A stretch of 64,000 nucleotides of DNA, taken from contig VZTI01003805.1 in NCBI GenBank assembly GCA_013397865.1, positions 703,358 through 767,357 of the forward strand, given 5' to 3'. Below the pieces are notes generated by a model that searched no databases, was not told where the DNA came from, and saw only the letters and a list, made by a program, of their open reading frames with translations. This stretch comes from Struthidea cinerea. Its lineage: Eukaryota > Chordata > Aves > Passeriformes > Corcoracidae. Position numbers and translations under genes: made by a program. The stretch's first letter is position 1, and every line of letters begins with the position of its first letter. This document shows positions 25,688 through 37,802 of the stretch, piece after piece.

Positions 25688-28600
25688 AAAGATCCAAACT
25701 GGATAACACAAAAGAAGGGTAATAGTACCCAGTAATTCATCTTATACGGAAAAGGCAAACACCTAGTGGGTGTTATCTCATTGATTAATGTTAAAATAGA
25801 GTAAGAATCTTATTTTTGTTAAAAGGAAAACAATTAAAAGCCTAATACACAGTTAAGCACTCCACTGGGGATTCCATGAGTTGGTTACCTGAATAGTGTT
25901 GCTTTCTTTGTATTTGAGAGATTCAGCACCCTGTTGTGCATATAATCATTGTGCCTGTGAACATGGAGGGGCACAATCTCCAACCAAAGCTTTATGGGGA
26001 AGTTAGGTGGGTGGGATCGAGTCAGCCAGGAAGGAATTTGGGGGCAAGATCCCCAGCCTTGCCAAAAGTAGTGCAGGATTCTGAAAGAGAACGTGCTGTC
26101 AGGGCTTCTTATCCGAGTCATTCCAAAGCACATCCAGGAGCATGGTGGTGATGTTAGCTCAGATCTGAGCCGTGGCTCCTACCCAGTTACCAGCTTCATT
26201 TTCACCCAGACACAGGAGTTTTACACAGGTGTCCATCAAAGGCCTGTTCAGATGTGATTAAGCAAGATTAATTTTAGCATGTAACATGATTTTATTTAGT
26301 GAACTCTCACTCTAAAAACCCAGGAAGGTTCATAATATGTTAAAAACAAAAACTGCTTTTGAAATAACAATTAAACCCACATGCCTCTTATGCAGCCTAA
26401 AACAGGATCGATGTCTTGGAAACTGAGGAGTATGACAGAAACAGAGTTTGAAGGCAGCAGGGTTCAGTGTTAAGGATTCAAATATCAGAGCTGAGGAACT
26501 GAGTGCACGTTTTCCATTATACTGATTAGCCACTGCAGGGTTAAATATACTTTCAGAGCTCTCATCTGTATTCTTAAACAGGAGTTACAGCATTGTACAC
26601 AAAGTGTATGAGACAATGCAGTAGCCTGTCAGCAGTATTAATTTCCACCATTACAGCTATTTGGCTTTGGTTGGGTTCTTAATGGTATTTAAACAAATAC
26701 AGTCCTCTCCCCACCTTTCATGTGATTTTTCCTTCTGCAAAAGGCCCTTTTGTTTAAAAACCTTCCTGATGGTTATAGAACCCACGTATTTATTATTCAG
26801 ATGGTTCATTTATTAAGAATAAATAATTTAAGTACATTTTCTTCTGTTTAATTAACACATTAGCAGTTGCAGCGTATATGGGAACTAATGTTTATATTTA
26901 TACTCATTTCTCAGGCTGTTTGTTTTGTTCTACTTGATGGCCACCATACTTATTCATTGAAAGTTCCTGACCTGCATAAGTCTGCAGAAATGCTTGCAAA
27001 CTTCTAGGCAATGGCACCTGTGGTAGCAGTAGCAAAATGCTGCATCATTCTCTTCATGTCCTCTGATTCCAAGGAAAGTTTAAACCCATGAAGCAAGAAC
27101 AAATAATCAGGATGGCCCCAGGCACACTTCATGCTTGTTGGGAAGAAACATAAATTACATCATTGTTATTGCTGCTGCATTTGGCATGCAGGAAAATGAT
27201 TACTTTATATTCACCAGCAAACCCAAAATTTACTTCCATTCTATTGGAAACTTATTTTTCTATCCTGTGACTGCAATAGCAAACTTCTATGTATCATATG
27301 AAAATGCATGCTCCATAATGCTGTATTTTAAATCCATATTCTCCTTTAAAATGACACTTATGCTCCTTTCCCTTTTTTTTCTCCAGCATGAAAACATACT
27401 GCCATTTTCTTTGGTACTACATAAACATCTTCTAAATGTGATCGAATCGAGATTCCTGTACCTTAGTGAGTTGGTTATTTCTAGCTATACATTAACATTG
27501 TTTGAATAGTGGCTGTAGGCACCCAATCACATGACCTGCTTCCCACTTTTGGTGTTACACAAACGTGTCTTAAAATAAAATTATGAAGAACTTAGAACCT
27601 TAGATCCTGATCCTACAACCAGTGCTACAATGAGGTTTGCTGTAGGATCTGAATTATTTGTATTTACATACTGAATTCTTTTTTATGGATGACAAAGTGA
27701 CTTTTATAATGTTAAAATAGATTCTTCTTTCATGATTTCCTTTATTTTCATTGCTTCAGTTAGTTTTTAACTAATGGAGTCTAATGTACTTAACAATAGA
27801 GGAACCCCACTTTATACCTGAATATTACTGCTAAGTTCTCTCTTCTTTGTTACTTAGAAAATCGAATATTCACCTTGATATTAAAGACTTTTATTCAGAA
27901 AACATGAATGTCCCAATAGTTGAAGCTCCCAGCTGAATGTTCTGATATATCATGAGGTTGGATCGACCATGACCTTGGAGCAACCCAGATTTCTTCAGCA
28001 AACTCTGCCTGTCAGGGTTAAATCCTGGCCTCCAGCAGTATCTTGAATCCACACTAGGGAAATTATGATAAAAATAATCTTTACATCTCCAGACTCAAAT
28101 GGATCTTTCTGATTGACTGCCTCCGGTGCCAGGTCCATGTCAATAATTCGCAGTGAATGCATGGCTGTGACCTTTTCCCCCTTGTTTTAGAATTTCTGTT
28201 TTACAAAACCAATAAACCATGTCAGGAGAAAGTGGCGGTTCTAGACATGCGAATGGATGGATCTCAGGTCAGAGGTAATCCTTCAGCACGTTCCTGTTTG
28301 GGACTAAAGAATACATCTCCCTGCTGTAATGGTTCTGTCAAAAATGTATGCAAGACAAATTGGAGGATACACTCTCTTTCAGTTATGCAATGATTAGAAA
28401 GAAAGAATAAAATAAGTAGAGGATTTTCCACTTGCTTTCTTAAGCCCTGATGAAGGCTGTAGGAGTTGATGGACACACTGAGTTGCAAAGCAGTATTAAA
28501 CAGAAGAGGTAATGGCAATTATCTATTATAAATTTCTGCACAATGTCATGTCATCATTACTGTTTGTAAACCTTTCTATCCATCTACATCCATCACCTGT

Positions 28601-28744
28601 ATTAGATACCCGCAGAAGACTGTAGAACACCCAGGTTGTCATATCAATAAACAAACACAATCAGGTAAAAAGGAGAACAATTTTTGATTAAGGGACCAGA
28701 GATGAAATTAGGTTTTGATTCTGACACCACTGTAATGTTATCTA

Positions 28745-28880
28745 CTGGTGAAGCCTCTTCATCTTCTGTGATTCAGCTCCCTGCCCATGGAATGGGGCAA
28801 TATTTGTCCCTTTTCTCTCATCTGGCTTATTTATTTAGACTATAAGTTGGCTGAGGAGATGCTTCTTCCTGTACAACATC
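28745..28880 (+). repeat. Ancient CR1/L3- or MIR-like retroposon remnant
   Basis: The order of motifs matches the 3' part of an old amniote retroposon: a CCTCTTCATCTTCTGTG-like block, then AATGGGGCAATATTTGTCCC at about 28,792, then TTTATTTAGACTATAAG at about 28,831. Similar strings occur in old CR1/L3 and MIR-type tails of reptiles and mammals. It is strongly diverged, so both family and borders are approximate. Confidence 0.45.
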
Positions 28881-30879
28881 TGCCTTGCAAACCTGCTTTC
28901 TACATCCCACCTCCAAATGAGTTGTATTTTGGATTGTTAATAATAGGCTCATACTAAAAATGCAATATTTTCCAGTTTTAGCTCCCTCAAAGACTTGCTG
29001 GTTCCCTGTAGGAAAATGCCCTCCTCTGAATTATGATGCTGTGTTTATATCTACACTATTTCAGAGTGTTAGTCCACAGGTCACATTTCTCGCCTTCCAC
29101 AAAGTCGGGTGTTGTGTTAAAAAATGCTTATGCTGCTTGCCACTATTTATTTATTTATTTATTTCTAAATTAACAAACTACAATCCTATAAAGTTCCTTC
29201 TATGCCTTTGCAGTCTTTGTCAGCGTGACCACTATAAATGTGGATGATTTTGGGCAGGACCACCTGGCTTTAAGGTCGTGGCCATTGCTGTTTATATTAA
29301 ATCTCTCTGCTCTATATTTAATATTTGCCTGCAGGTGCCACATCTCGAGCGCTCAGCACAGCAGTGCCCCTTTGAGCAGCTCAGCTGCTCTGTCCCACGG
29401 CTGCTTTCCCCAGCCCGGTCCCGCTGTGCCCCGCTGGGATGGGGAGGGATGGGCACGCCCTGTGTCTGAGCAGGAAACCTCCCTGTGCACACAGCCAGCA
29501 CTGCTGGGCAACATTTCACACTCTGGGGCTGCAGCACTTTCCTCCTCACCAAAAGAAAAAGGCTGAATTCCTCATCAAAGAATCTTCTTTAGAAAGATGA
29601 CACAGAAGTGAATGCTGGCAAAATTTTTTTTTTTCTGTTATAGTTTTGTAGTATTCAAAGTTAAGTTATTTCTGATTTTCTCTGGTTTTTATTATACACT
29701 GTTCCATTCAAGCTCACAATAGGGATTACAGGAAAGCAGATTCCGTAACTAATTAGTCGAGCAGCCAAAAAGAGCTTTTTTTTTCTGAATGAAATATAAC
29801 AGTAAATATGTATTTCCATCCATCTTCCTTAGCAGATGAAGCATTATATCTTTGGTTTGGAAAAGGGCTTGCGTTCTTGTCTCTGTCTCCCATCCCATTT
29901 TTCCTGTGTGCGAGGGAATCCTGCATTCCATCTATTCAAAGCAATTTGCTCAAAGAATCATGCTTCTAGCACTACATACAGAGAAAAATAATGGAGAGAA
30001 ATAGTGATAGAGACCTAAACCCAAATGATTTTATTCAACGACTGTGATGTCGTTGGTGCAAAAGTTACATGGCATTCTGTGGGATGGCCCCTGGTGTTGC
30101 TCTTAGGCACGAGGTATTCAGGTACCATTTCCGGAGAGCATCCTGAGGTTGCTCTGTCAGAATGACAATGCTCCCACAGCCAAGTGATCAACGAGAATCC
30201 CTTGGTGTGGTGATTCTGTTGGAAGTACTGGCTTTTCCAGAGTTAGGTGGCTTTGATGAGCAATTTATGGGATAGAGCATAGATGAGGGACCAGTTGAAG
30301 CAGGGAAGGGACTCTGCAGGGCATAAAGTACCCTGCAATAATTCCTTGTAGCTCTCACAGGTTATAGGTAGCTAATATCTTGCAGTCAGTATAATACGTA
30401 ATCTTAACGTGAGTGTCCTCGCATTTGTCGGTGCCTTCCTTCCAGAGTATCTCAGCTGTCTGCAATCTGGGTAACGAGTTGCACCTGGGCATAATTTGTG
30501 AGGCCCCACCCCCGGCTTTCCTTGCCTTCACAGCCTGACCCCATCGATGGCCTTTGTGCACTGCTCCAAGCCTCACCAGTGCAATCTCCGCGTCTAAGGT
30601 TTGTTCATTTCTCCCCTTTACTCAAACCTTTGCAATTTGTCCTTTTCCTCCAACAAAAGCGTTTCATGTTATCTTCCCGCCTTGGGTTTCCAAGGTCTTC
30701 TATTTCCCTCCAACTTTACTGAACTGTTACTTTATCTTTTCTTCTCCGTTCCTTTCTTCCAGCCACCACCTTTTTGTCTTCCTTTCCCGGTGCCCTTCGC
30801 ATCCTTCACCAAACCCTCGTTTTCTTCCTCTCCGTCCCGTCTCCCTCACTGCCCTCCGTTCTGCCGTGTCCTTGCTCCC
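28881..30879. other. Intergenic DNA upstream of the CpG island
   Basis: Contains a (TTTA)n microsatellite and a GC-rich patch at about 29,330-29,540. No TATA-driven promoter or gene was recognised. From about 30,600 the sequence becomes pyrimidine-rich on the plus strand and grades into the CpG island. Confidence 0.5.
29144..29164. repeat. (TTTA)n microsatellite
   Basis: About five tandem TTTA units. Confidence 0.9.
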
Positions 30880-30964
30880 GGCTCGCTGTGCCCTCCCCGT
30901 GTCCCCAGCCCGGGGCCCGCCCTGCCCCGCGCCACCGGCGGTCCCCGCCGCGGGGCCGAGGTGA

Positions 30965-30982
30965 CACCTGCGCGGGCAGGTG
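30965..30982. promoter_or_regulatory. Palindromic pair of E2-boxes (CACCTG/CAGGTG)
   Basis: CACCTGC and GCAGGTG form a 7-bp inverted repeat around a 4-bp spacer, within the CpG island just before the gap. CACCTG/CAGGTG is the core recognised by ZEB and SNAIL zinc-finger repressors and by some bHLH factors. The site is seen directly; factor binding is inference. Confidence 0.4.
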
Positions 30983-31000
30983 CGCGGGGCCGCCCTCCGG

Positions 31001-31155
31001 NNNNNNNNNNNNNNNNNNNNNNNNNNNNNNNNNNNNNNNNNNNNNNNNNNNNNNNNNNNNNNNNNNNNNNNNNNNNNNNNNNNNNNNNNNNNNNNNNNNN
31101 NNNNNNNNNNNNNNNNNNNNNNNNNNNNNNNNNNNNNNNNNNNNNNNNNNNNNNN
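31001..31155. other. Assembly gap (155 N)
   Basis: An unresolved run of N in the most GC-rich part of the window. It probably hides the start codon and the first codons of the predicted gene. The gap size may be an estimate, so reading frame cannot be carried across it. Confidence 1.
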
Positions 31156-31235
31156 CGCCGCTGCTGCTGCTGGGGCCCGGCGGCGCTGCTGCTGCTGCCG
31201 CTGGGGCTGGGCAGCCTGCTCGCCGCCAAAGGCAG
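31156..31235 (+). CDS. First coding exon (3' part) of an unidentified secretory-pathway protein
   Basis: The 80 bp after the gap read in one frame as two Arg, three Cys, a Trp and then AALLLLPLGLGSLLAAKG. This hydrophobic Leu-rich segment, preceded by basic residues, looks like a signal peptide (possible cleavage after LLAA) or a short signal anchor. The exon ends at CAG/GTACCG, a good donor, leaving two bases of a split codon (phase 2). It lies in the CpG island. The start codon is not visible and is presumably in the gap. The frame is favoured because it is the only one of three that continues without a stop through the exons predicted at 51,401 and 63,219. The protein was not recognised. 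A type II membrane protein or a chance frame in GC-rich DNA remain possible. Confidence 0.5.
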
Positions 31236-33130
31236 GTACCGGGGCGCGGCTGCCCGCGGGCGGCCACCGAGCGCTGGGGCGGGGGGCAGCGGAGCGGGGC
31301 AGCTCCCCGCCCTGTGCGGGGCTGAGCGGAGCCGCCGCGGCTGCCGGGCAGAGCTGGCGCTCTCCGCAGAGAGGGGCACAAAGTTTGGGAGGGCGGGGGC
31401 TCGGCGGGTCGGCAGCGGGTGTCCGCAGCTCGCCGGCCGCTACTTTCCCGGGGCGATGCGGGAGCGGCCGGGCCGGGCGGGAGGTGCCGCTCCTGCGGGA
31501 GCCGCGGTTCGGGCATGGGGGCAGGGCTGCGCCTCTGCACGCAGGGACTGGGCGGAGGCGAGCGGGGCGAGAAGGCGCTGGAGTTCCCCGGGACTCGGGG
31601 TGACCCCCGCCCGTCGCTCGCGGTACCGCAGGTGTAGCGAGGCTCTCGCTGTTCCGCAGCGCTCCGGCCGCCCGCTCCCACCTCCCAGCCAGCCTTGCTC
31701 CTTCTAAAGGCGCTGGTCTCACAGGTGTCGGGGATTTCTTGCCTCTGCTTGTTTTTTCCCCCCCTTGCATTGTTTCCATGCAGTTTAAGACTGGTTTTCA
31801 AGCCCCAAGTTTTAGAAACTTAGTTTTGAGAACTCTGTCTCAGTCTATTTTTATTTTATTTTCAAACGTTTCAGTTGTTCTTATTTTTATATGGGGCTTT
31901 GCCGTTTATTTTGTTTGTGAGCATGTGTGTGAGACAGAGAGGAAACTTCAGTGTTTGTTTGGCGTTTGTTTTCTTAAAAAAAACTGCAACCAACTGCTTG
32001 AGCCGTAACTTTGTAAGAAAATTGATTCCTTAAAGCAAACGGTCCTTGACTTCGTTTACATTTACGTGTATGAATAGCAGAAAGTGACTGTAGGAAATGA
32101 ATTGCGCCGTCTGTTACTAACCCAACGTACCTTGGTGTCCTGGTGGAAATACGGTGTTTTCTGGGCAGGTTAACATCTAACACGCAATATTTTGATGGAG
32201 GGGAGTTACTTTCATCCTCTTTGCTTTCTAATGTAATTACCTTGAATTATCTCCTTTATAAGGATCGTTTCTTTAGGTAAGGGTGTGAGCTTTTAGTTCT
32301 TGGGAGATGTCTTTTAAACGCTGCCGGCAGTTCACCAGACAAAACGGGGTCGTTCTCTCGTTGGTTTCTGCTGTGCCTTTCACCACTGGAGGGCTGCAGA
32401 GAACACTTCTGGAGAACAGTAGCCACAATCTGCCAGTGCTTGGTGGTTAAAAATAGGCATTTTAAGGTTATTTATATTGATATGGAAGTGCTTTAAGTTT
32501 TTTCTTATTACTTTATATACCTTGTTTTTTAAAATTGGATATTTTCAAAGACTGTAATGCAGTATTAATAAATGAAATAAGATATCTTGGTACTGCATGC
32601 AGTTAATATTTGAGAGACTTTTTTTTTTTTCTCCACCTGATCGGTAGAGAAAAGAAAAAAAGGGTTTGTTCCAGCAAGAACCTGGTGCTACTTTCTCCTT
32701 ACTCTCTGCTTTTCTACAGTAAGGAAGTTTTAAGTCAAAATGCATTTTGTAGGTATCTCGTGGACACAGTTGCAAAGCTTGGTACTGTAACCATAATCTG
32801 GACTCGGGGCTTGAAGCTGCATTCTGGTTGGAGACACAGGGTAGGATGTGGTGTGTACAAAGCTCCTCTGGTGCCTTGAGCGTCCTGTTGTATAGAGGAT
32901 CAAAAACCCATGATTTCAATTCTCATCCTATCTCATCTACTTGCTGTGCTCTGCTGCTTCTCATTTAAAACCAACTCCCCTCCACCCCCACTCCTTTTTC
33001 CCACATGTTTTTGAGGATGAGGAGAAGGATTACAGGAACAGTTCTGGTTCTCACTTTTCACTCAGAAGAAAATAACAATTTCTCTCACTAAATATCTTCA
33101 GGCTGCAAAAATCGTTTACTCTCAATAGAA

Positions 33131-33155
33131 AGGGGGGGTCCCCTCCCCCCCCAAG
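33131..33155. repeat. G-run/C-run inverted repeat
   Basis: Seven G, then TCCCCT, then eight C: a short G/C hairpin or quadruplex-prone spot in otherwise AT-rich DNA. Confidence 0.7.
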
Positions 33156-34794
33156 CCCCAACCTTCTAAGCTTTTCCAAGGAAAAAGAAATATGAGGCAA
33201 CATCAGAGTGTTTAGGAGGTAGCTAGTTAGAGAACTTAATGTGTGTATTAAATATGCACATGCAATTTGTTAGCTTTGTAGCAGGTTGTTGACGCTGAGA
33301 TCTCTATCACAGGGTCCAATAAAAATCACCATTTTGGACAGAAAAATGTTTTATTTTTTAGTATTTTCAGATAGCTTTTTCAATAAGACAGAAGCACACT
33401 TTCTGGATTAATGGAATCACATTAATGATGTCTGAAACTTGTCTGAACTGTCTCTTGTGGTCTTCAGGTATGGAAAATAGAATATGCTGAAGGATAAGGT
33501 TTTTTCCCCCCAACATATTCAAAATTCATAGGTCCATGGGGTCACAGGCAGGGAGCAATACAACCTGCAGCACTTTTTGTTTCCACAAATCTCTGCATAG
33601 GGCTGATGTCTTAAGTAATTAATTATCTTATAGTATATGTACTACTAAACCTACTCAGTGAAGTCCTAAAAGGGCTTTCATATCCAAATTTCTTGTAAGA
33701 CCCAATTAATCAACCTCTTAAGTTTCACTGTATTTGAACTTCATCATTACCATAAACAACATTTTAGTCTTAATTTTTATGTACAGCAGAAACCTCTCAA
33801 TGATCTGAATAACTAGGAATATTTGATTCCAATTAAATTAATTACATGGGCAAAACTTGAAGTCTCAGTCATTGTGGACATTTCCAAACCAATGGAACAT
33901 TCAGTCCCACTTGGCAGGTCTATGATGTGAATACATCAGATATGACTATCAGCAGCAGAGAAACGACTAATCCAGGGAGACAGAGCCAGCATCTTCTGTG
34001 GAAGAGAAACCTTAAAGCCTGGGGGGAAGAAAGGGAAGGAAAAGCTTTGAGCACACACTAGACAGATCCTAGAGTCTGGAATTTTCTGCATCACACTGTG
34101 TTTTCTTGTATTTCTTTTTATAGTAAACAATAATGAAATACTTCTCATTTTCAGTTCATAGGAGACATTAAAAAAAAAAGAGCCTTATTTTCAACCTCAT
34201 CCAAAATACATGAGAAGTAATGTTTGGCAAGTGCTTAGGTCAGAAGATGGGAGGTGAAGCCACTGTGCTTTCTTCTGCTGGTGCTTCCTGTAGCTCCCCA
34301 ACAAAGACATGTAAATTATTTCCTCTTTGTTTCTTGTCATCAATAAATGGAGTTAGGAATCATTTTTTTTTTTCAGAGTGTTTTGGTTGAAAAGCAGTTC
34401 ATGAAAACTGACTCTTGTGTCTCACAGGATAAAAGATTCATCTGATTATGAAGTCTGGGTGTCAAGATAATGAAATGATTCAGAGGTCTCAAAAGACAGA
34501 AATCAGTATTTGATAACAGCTTTAGTATTCAGGTATTTCAGCCTAGGAGACTGACAACTATATTTAAATTGTCATTATGAAGTTAGAGAATGTTTGCCAG
34601 TCATAATCATATTGTTGCCAATTTTAATTGCATTACTTGGAAGGCTACCAAAACTGGGAACCTAAGAGCTTCCAAAGCATATTTTAATTGTAAGCAGAGT
34701 GTGTGCCACTTAAAGAACACTGTCCAAGGTGTGTCTTTTGTCACCACACATTAAGTGGCTTGTGAGCAGTCAGAGTTTCATCCTTTTTTTCCCC

Positions 34795-34893
34795 TTCGAA
34801 GCAACTGGTTTTGAACTCTGAGGGTTGTACCTGTGTCTGGAAACACCTTCTCCTGGCCAAATTGCACACAGTTTGTGTGGACCTCAGTTTTCC
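34795..34893 (+). repeat. Unassigned dispersed repeat, copy A
   Basis: This ~99-bp segment starts TTCGAAG, carries the string CTTCTCCTGGCCAAATTGCA and ends GACCTCAGTTTTCC. A diverged second copy lies at 37,706-37,802 in the same orientation. Matching fades at both edges. The frames that are open in copy B are not open here, so it is not a coding duplication. No repeat family was recognised. Confidence 0.8.
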
Positions 34894-37705
34894 TTTTCCA
34901 GCTTTTAATGATTTGGAGGAGTGTGTGAAAGATGATTAGGAGCTCTCGGAGGAGTTGTCCCTTTGTTTTGATTATTTACTGCTTAACTGGAAAAAAAATA
35001 CTGATGATCTGATATCCCTGTGCATCCGTTAGGCATTAAAAAGCAGTGTGCAAATTACTGATTGTATTTAGTTATAGCTTAGTGTGTGTTATGAAAAAGA
35101 TTTTACTCCTAGGATTCCTGAAATTATAGTTTCATGGCACTGTTATTTAATACCTCTTGATGTCAGAGGGTGGATTTTCTCATACACAGATTTTCTGTCA
35201 GATTGACAGGATGTTTTGGGAAACTAATTTCGGAGGTCTAACTCTAGCTTCAAGTGCAGTTCCTTTCCTTTGTGCCTTTATCCCTGGCCTCCTCTTGGTC
35301 CCCATTTTGACTTAGTTGTTTCAAAGTGGATTTTCTTCATTTGTTTCCAAGAAGGTTCCGCTTCCAGAAGGCGGCAGAGAGCTTGCCTGGCTCCCATAGA
35401 GCGTGTGAGTGGTGTAGCTGACACGTCATTTAGGGCAGAGAGCTTCCCTACTGTGAAATGAGTAATGGCAAAATGAAAGAGAAAATGCATTGTTTCTATA
35501 GCAAGATAATTGCTGGTGTCAAGTGTAGTTCCCTGTTGTCTATAGCCTGTTTTAGTAAATACGGCAAATACTCAAGTCCTGACATTCAAAATGTGTTTAA
35601 TGTTGTGTAAGTGTAATTTTAAAAGACACATTTAAAAGCCCCATAGTGGGGAGATTTGGCCTGGCTCAAATTTAAGTTTGTCTGTGGGAAAGGCCATAAA
35701 CTAAGTGTAGCTCTTCTCAGAGAGCTTTTTTTTCCTCCCCTCTCTGGTATCCTTAAAAAAGAGTAGTTTGAAAATAACAGGTAGAAGGCGTGTACCAAAT
35801 GGGATCTTTGATTTATCTCTGGCTTTCCCAGTGATTGTGCTCAAATGGTGATTCCTCAGTCTCTCAAATATCTTATTTATTTTGATTTATTAAGCAGAAA
35901 TTAACAGGAAAAAATAATCTTCAATTCAGTTGCAATAATTTTAACAGGTTAATTAGGACACAGCAGCAGAGTTAGAAGATACATTCCTTATTTGAGATTC
36001 AGCTGGACAGAAGTCTTGGGGTTTGGATGTTGCACTGCAAGTAGAACCTAGACCAGCTGGAGTTGATTCCAGCAGAGAACAAGGGAGATTGATGAGTCTA
36101 GAAAATGTGACTTGACAATGCTGAAGCAGTTGTTGACTGAATGAAAAGGAATTGAGGGACATGCAAATGGTTTCCAGGTACATCAAAAGCTCCTGCAAAG
36201 CGGAGGATAAAATCATGTTCTCCATATTCTTGTGGGCAGGACAGAAAATAAACAGAAACAGGAAACATTCTGGGTAGGCTTCGGGAGAAGCTGCTGTCAT
36301 GATCTTTTAGTGCATTTAACTGGAGAGCTGTAAGATCAAATTGGAACTTGGAATATTAGCGCCTAGAGTGGACCAGACGTTTTGGTAGGGAGAAGAAGGG
36401 ATGCAGTGACCTCCTAACATCATCCCACGTCCTGGATTTCAAACTACCCAGTGTGTTTCTCTTTTCCCTGGGCACTTGCAGCTGGCCAAGGCAGAGATAC
36501 TGGCTTCAGCTGTCCCTTGTTCTCTTACGGTTTGACTTTTCCTGGGGTCTTCACCCAGCAACCCAGTGAATGTGGGTGGGTGAGACTTACAAAACTGGCC
36601 CAACACAGATTCTAGGGTTTTGTTATGGGTTTAAAGACCATCCTGGTTTATTTGAGACTTGGTACACTGCTTTTTGTTTCCACAAATGCAGGTTTTGAGT
36701 AGTACACTGGCAAGCCCATACTAAATTCTGTATTTGTACTTTTCATATTTGTAGTTGAGGTAGAGAGGAGGGTGGGGAGGAATCTGGATTCTGAGTCTGT
36801 TAAACTTGGGAACTGGAGAACAGGTGAACCTAGTTTGAAAAGTAGGAGCTAAAGTAATAAGTGTAAAATGAGAAAACAATTTGAAGAAGAGGGGAAAAAG
36901 AAGCCTAATACCAAACTTGAGAAGCATTTTTTAGATCAGAAGGAAAATATTTTCTGACTGTATTTAAAGTTTGTGGTTTGATGCCTTTAGTCTTTCATCT
37001 ATGAATTTAGTATGTTGTGATTATTTAAAAATAGAGAAGTTGTCACCATTGGGAAAGGGTGTTTGTAAAAATAAGTTAGAAGGAATTTTGCAACAGACCC
37101 TTGTGGCGTGATTTGAGGAGCTGTTAAATCTGTCACTGCACGTAGAGGCAGGATTACTCGTCTACCACTTTGTGTCGTAATGTATCAAGTGCTTTCTGCA
37201 GCATCCTGGACTTCCCTGTGCTCCCAGTCGGTGCTCGCAGGAAAGCGTAGCGGGATGTCTGCTGTGTGATTTATGTAGCGTACAGAAAACGTGGATGGAA
37301 AAGCATGTGCGTGTGTGTGCTCTGTGTTAGCTTTAAACAGAGTTACGTCTGTATCCACGCAAATGTGCCTGGCTGGGGGCTGTAAGGAGCGGTACAAACC
37401 TGAAAGGAAACTTCACCAGTCCTTCTGCATTCCACATCTCCTGAGGCAGCAGGGCAGGACTGGAGTGTGCCAGGAGCCTGGAATGGGACGTGTGGACTTG
37501 CTGAGTGTGTTCTGATACAATTTTCAGAGTAAACCCTGCAACAGAAGGGTTTTGAAGAGAAAGACAGACCCTGAGCCTTCATTTCTGTGTTCTTTACATC
37601 TTCATGAACTCTGTTCATGTGACTTGGCTTCTTTCAAATGCCTGCGAAAGTGGGGAGTGAGAGCTTCTGGTTTCAGTTTTACATTAATTGGTTAAATTTT
37701 TCCAC

Positions 37706-37802
37706 TTCGAAGTGACTATTTCTGAACTCCGAGGATTCTATCTGTATCTGGGTACATCTTCTCCTGGCCAAATTGCACACTTAAAAGTGACCTCAGTTTT
37801 CT
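37706..37802 (+). repeat. Unassigned dispersed repeat, copy B
   Basis: Same orientation as copy A, 2.9 kb downstream. The two share TTCGAAG, TGAACTC-GAGG, TCTTCTCCTGGCCAAATTGC and GACCTCAGTTTTC, with substitutions and a small length difference after TTGCACAC. The divergence points to an old duplication or two inserts of one element. Confidence 0.8.

Larger units (their letters stand above)
21777..28744. other. Intergenic DNA, no supported gene
   Basis: AT-rich sequence without a supported gene. It includes two small tandem repeats listed separately (25,383-25,436 and 25,659-25,687). A splice-like microexon pattern at 21,916-21,945 was rejected. The stretch 26,540-26,900 is AT-rich and of even complexity, as often seen in conserved non-coding DNA, but conservation cannot be judged from one sequence. 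Confidence 0.45.
30880..31690. promoter_or_regulatory. CpG island promoter (interrupted by a gap)
   Basis: GC-rich sequence with dense CpG dinucleotides on both sides of the assembly gap, abrupt against the AT-rich flanks. It covers the predicted first coding exon of the plus-strand gene, so it is taken as that gene's promoter and 5' end. No TATA box was seen, as is usual for CpG-island promoters. It may also fire in the minus direction, which is inference. Open frames of 177-368 codons crossing it on both strands are due to low stop-codon density in GC-rich DNA and to N bases. Confidence 0.85.

Noticed and set aside
30601..31801. Open frames of 177-368 codons on both strands across the CpG island
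   Set aside because: They run through the N gap and GC-rich DNA with few stop codons. Only the short leader-like part before the donor at 31,235 has independent support.
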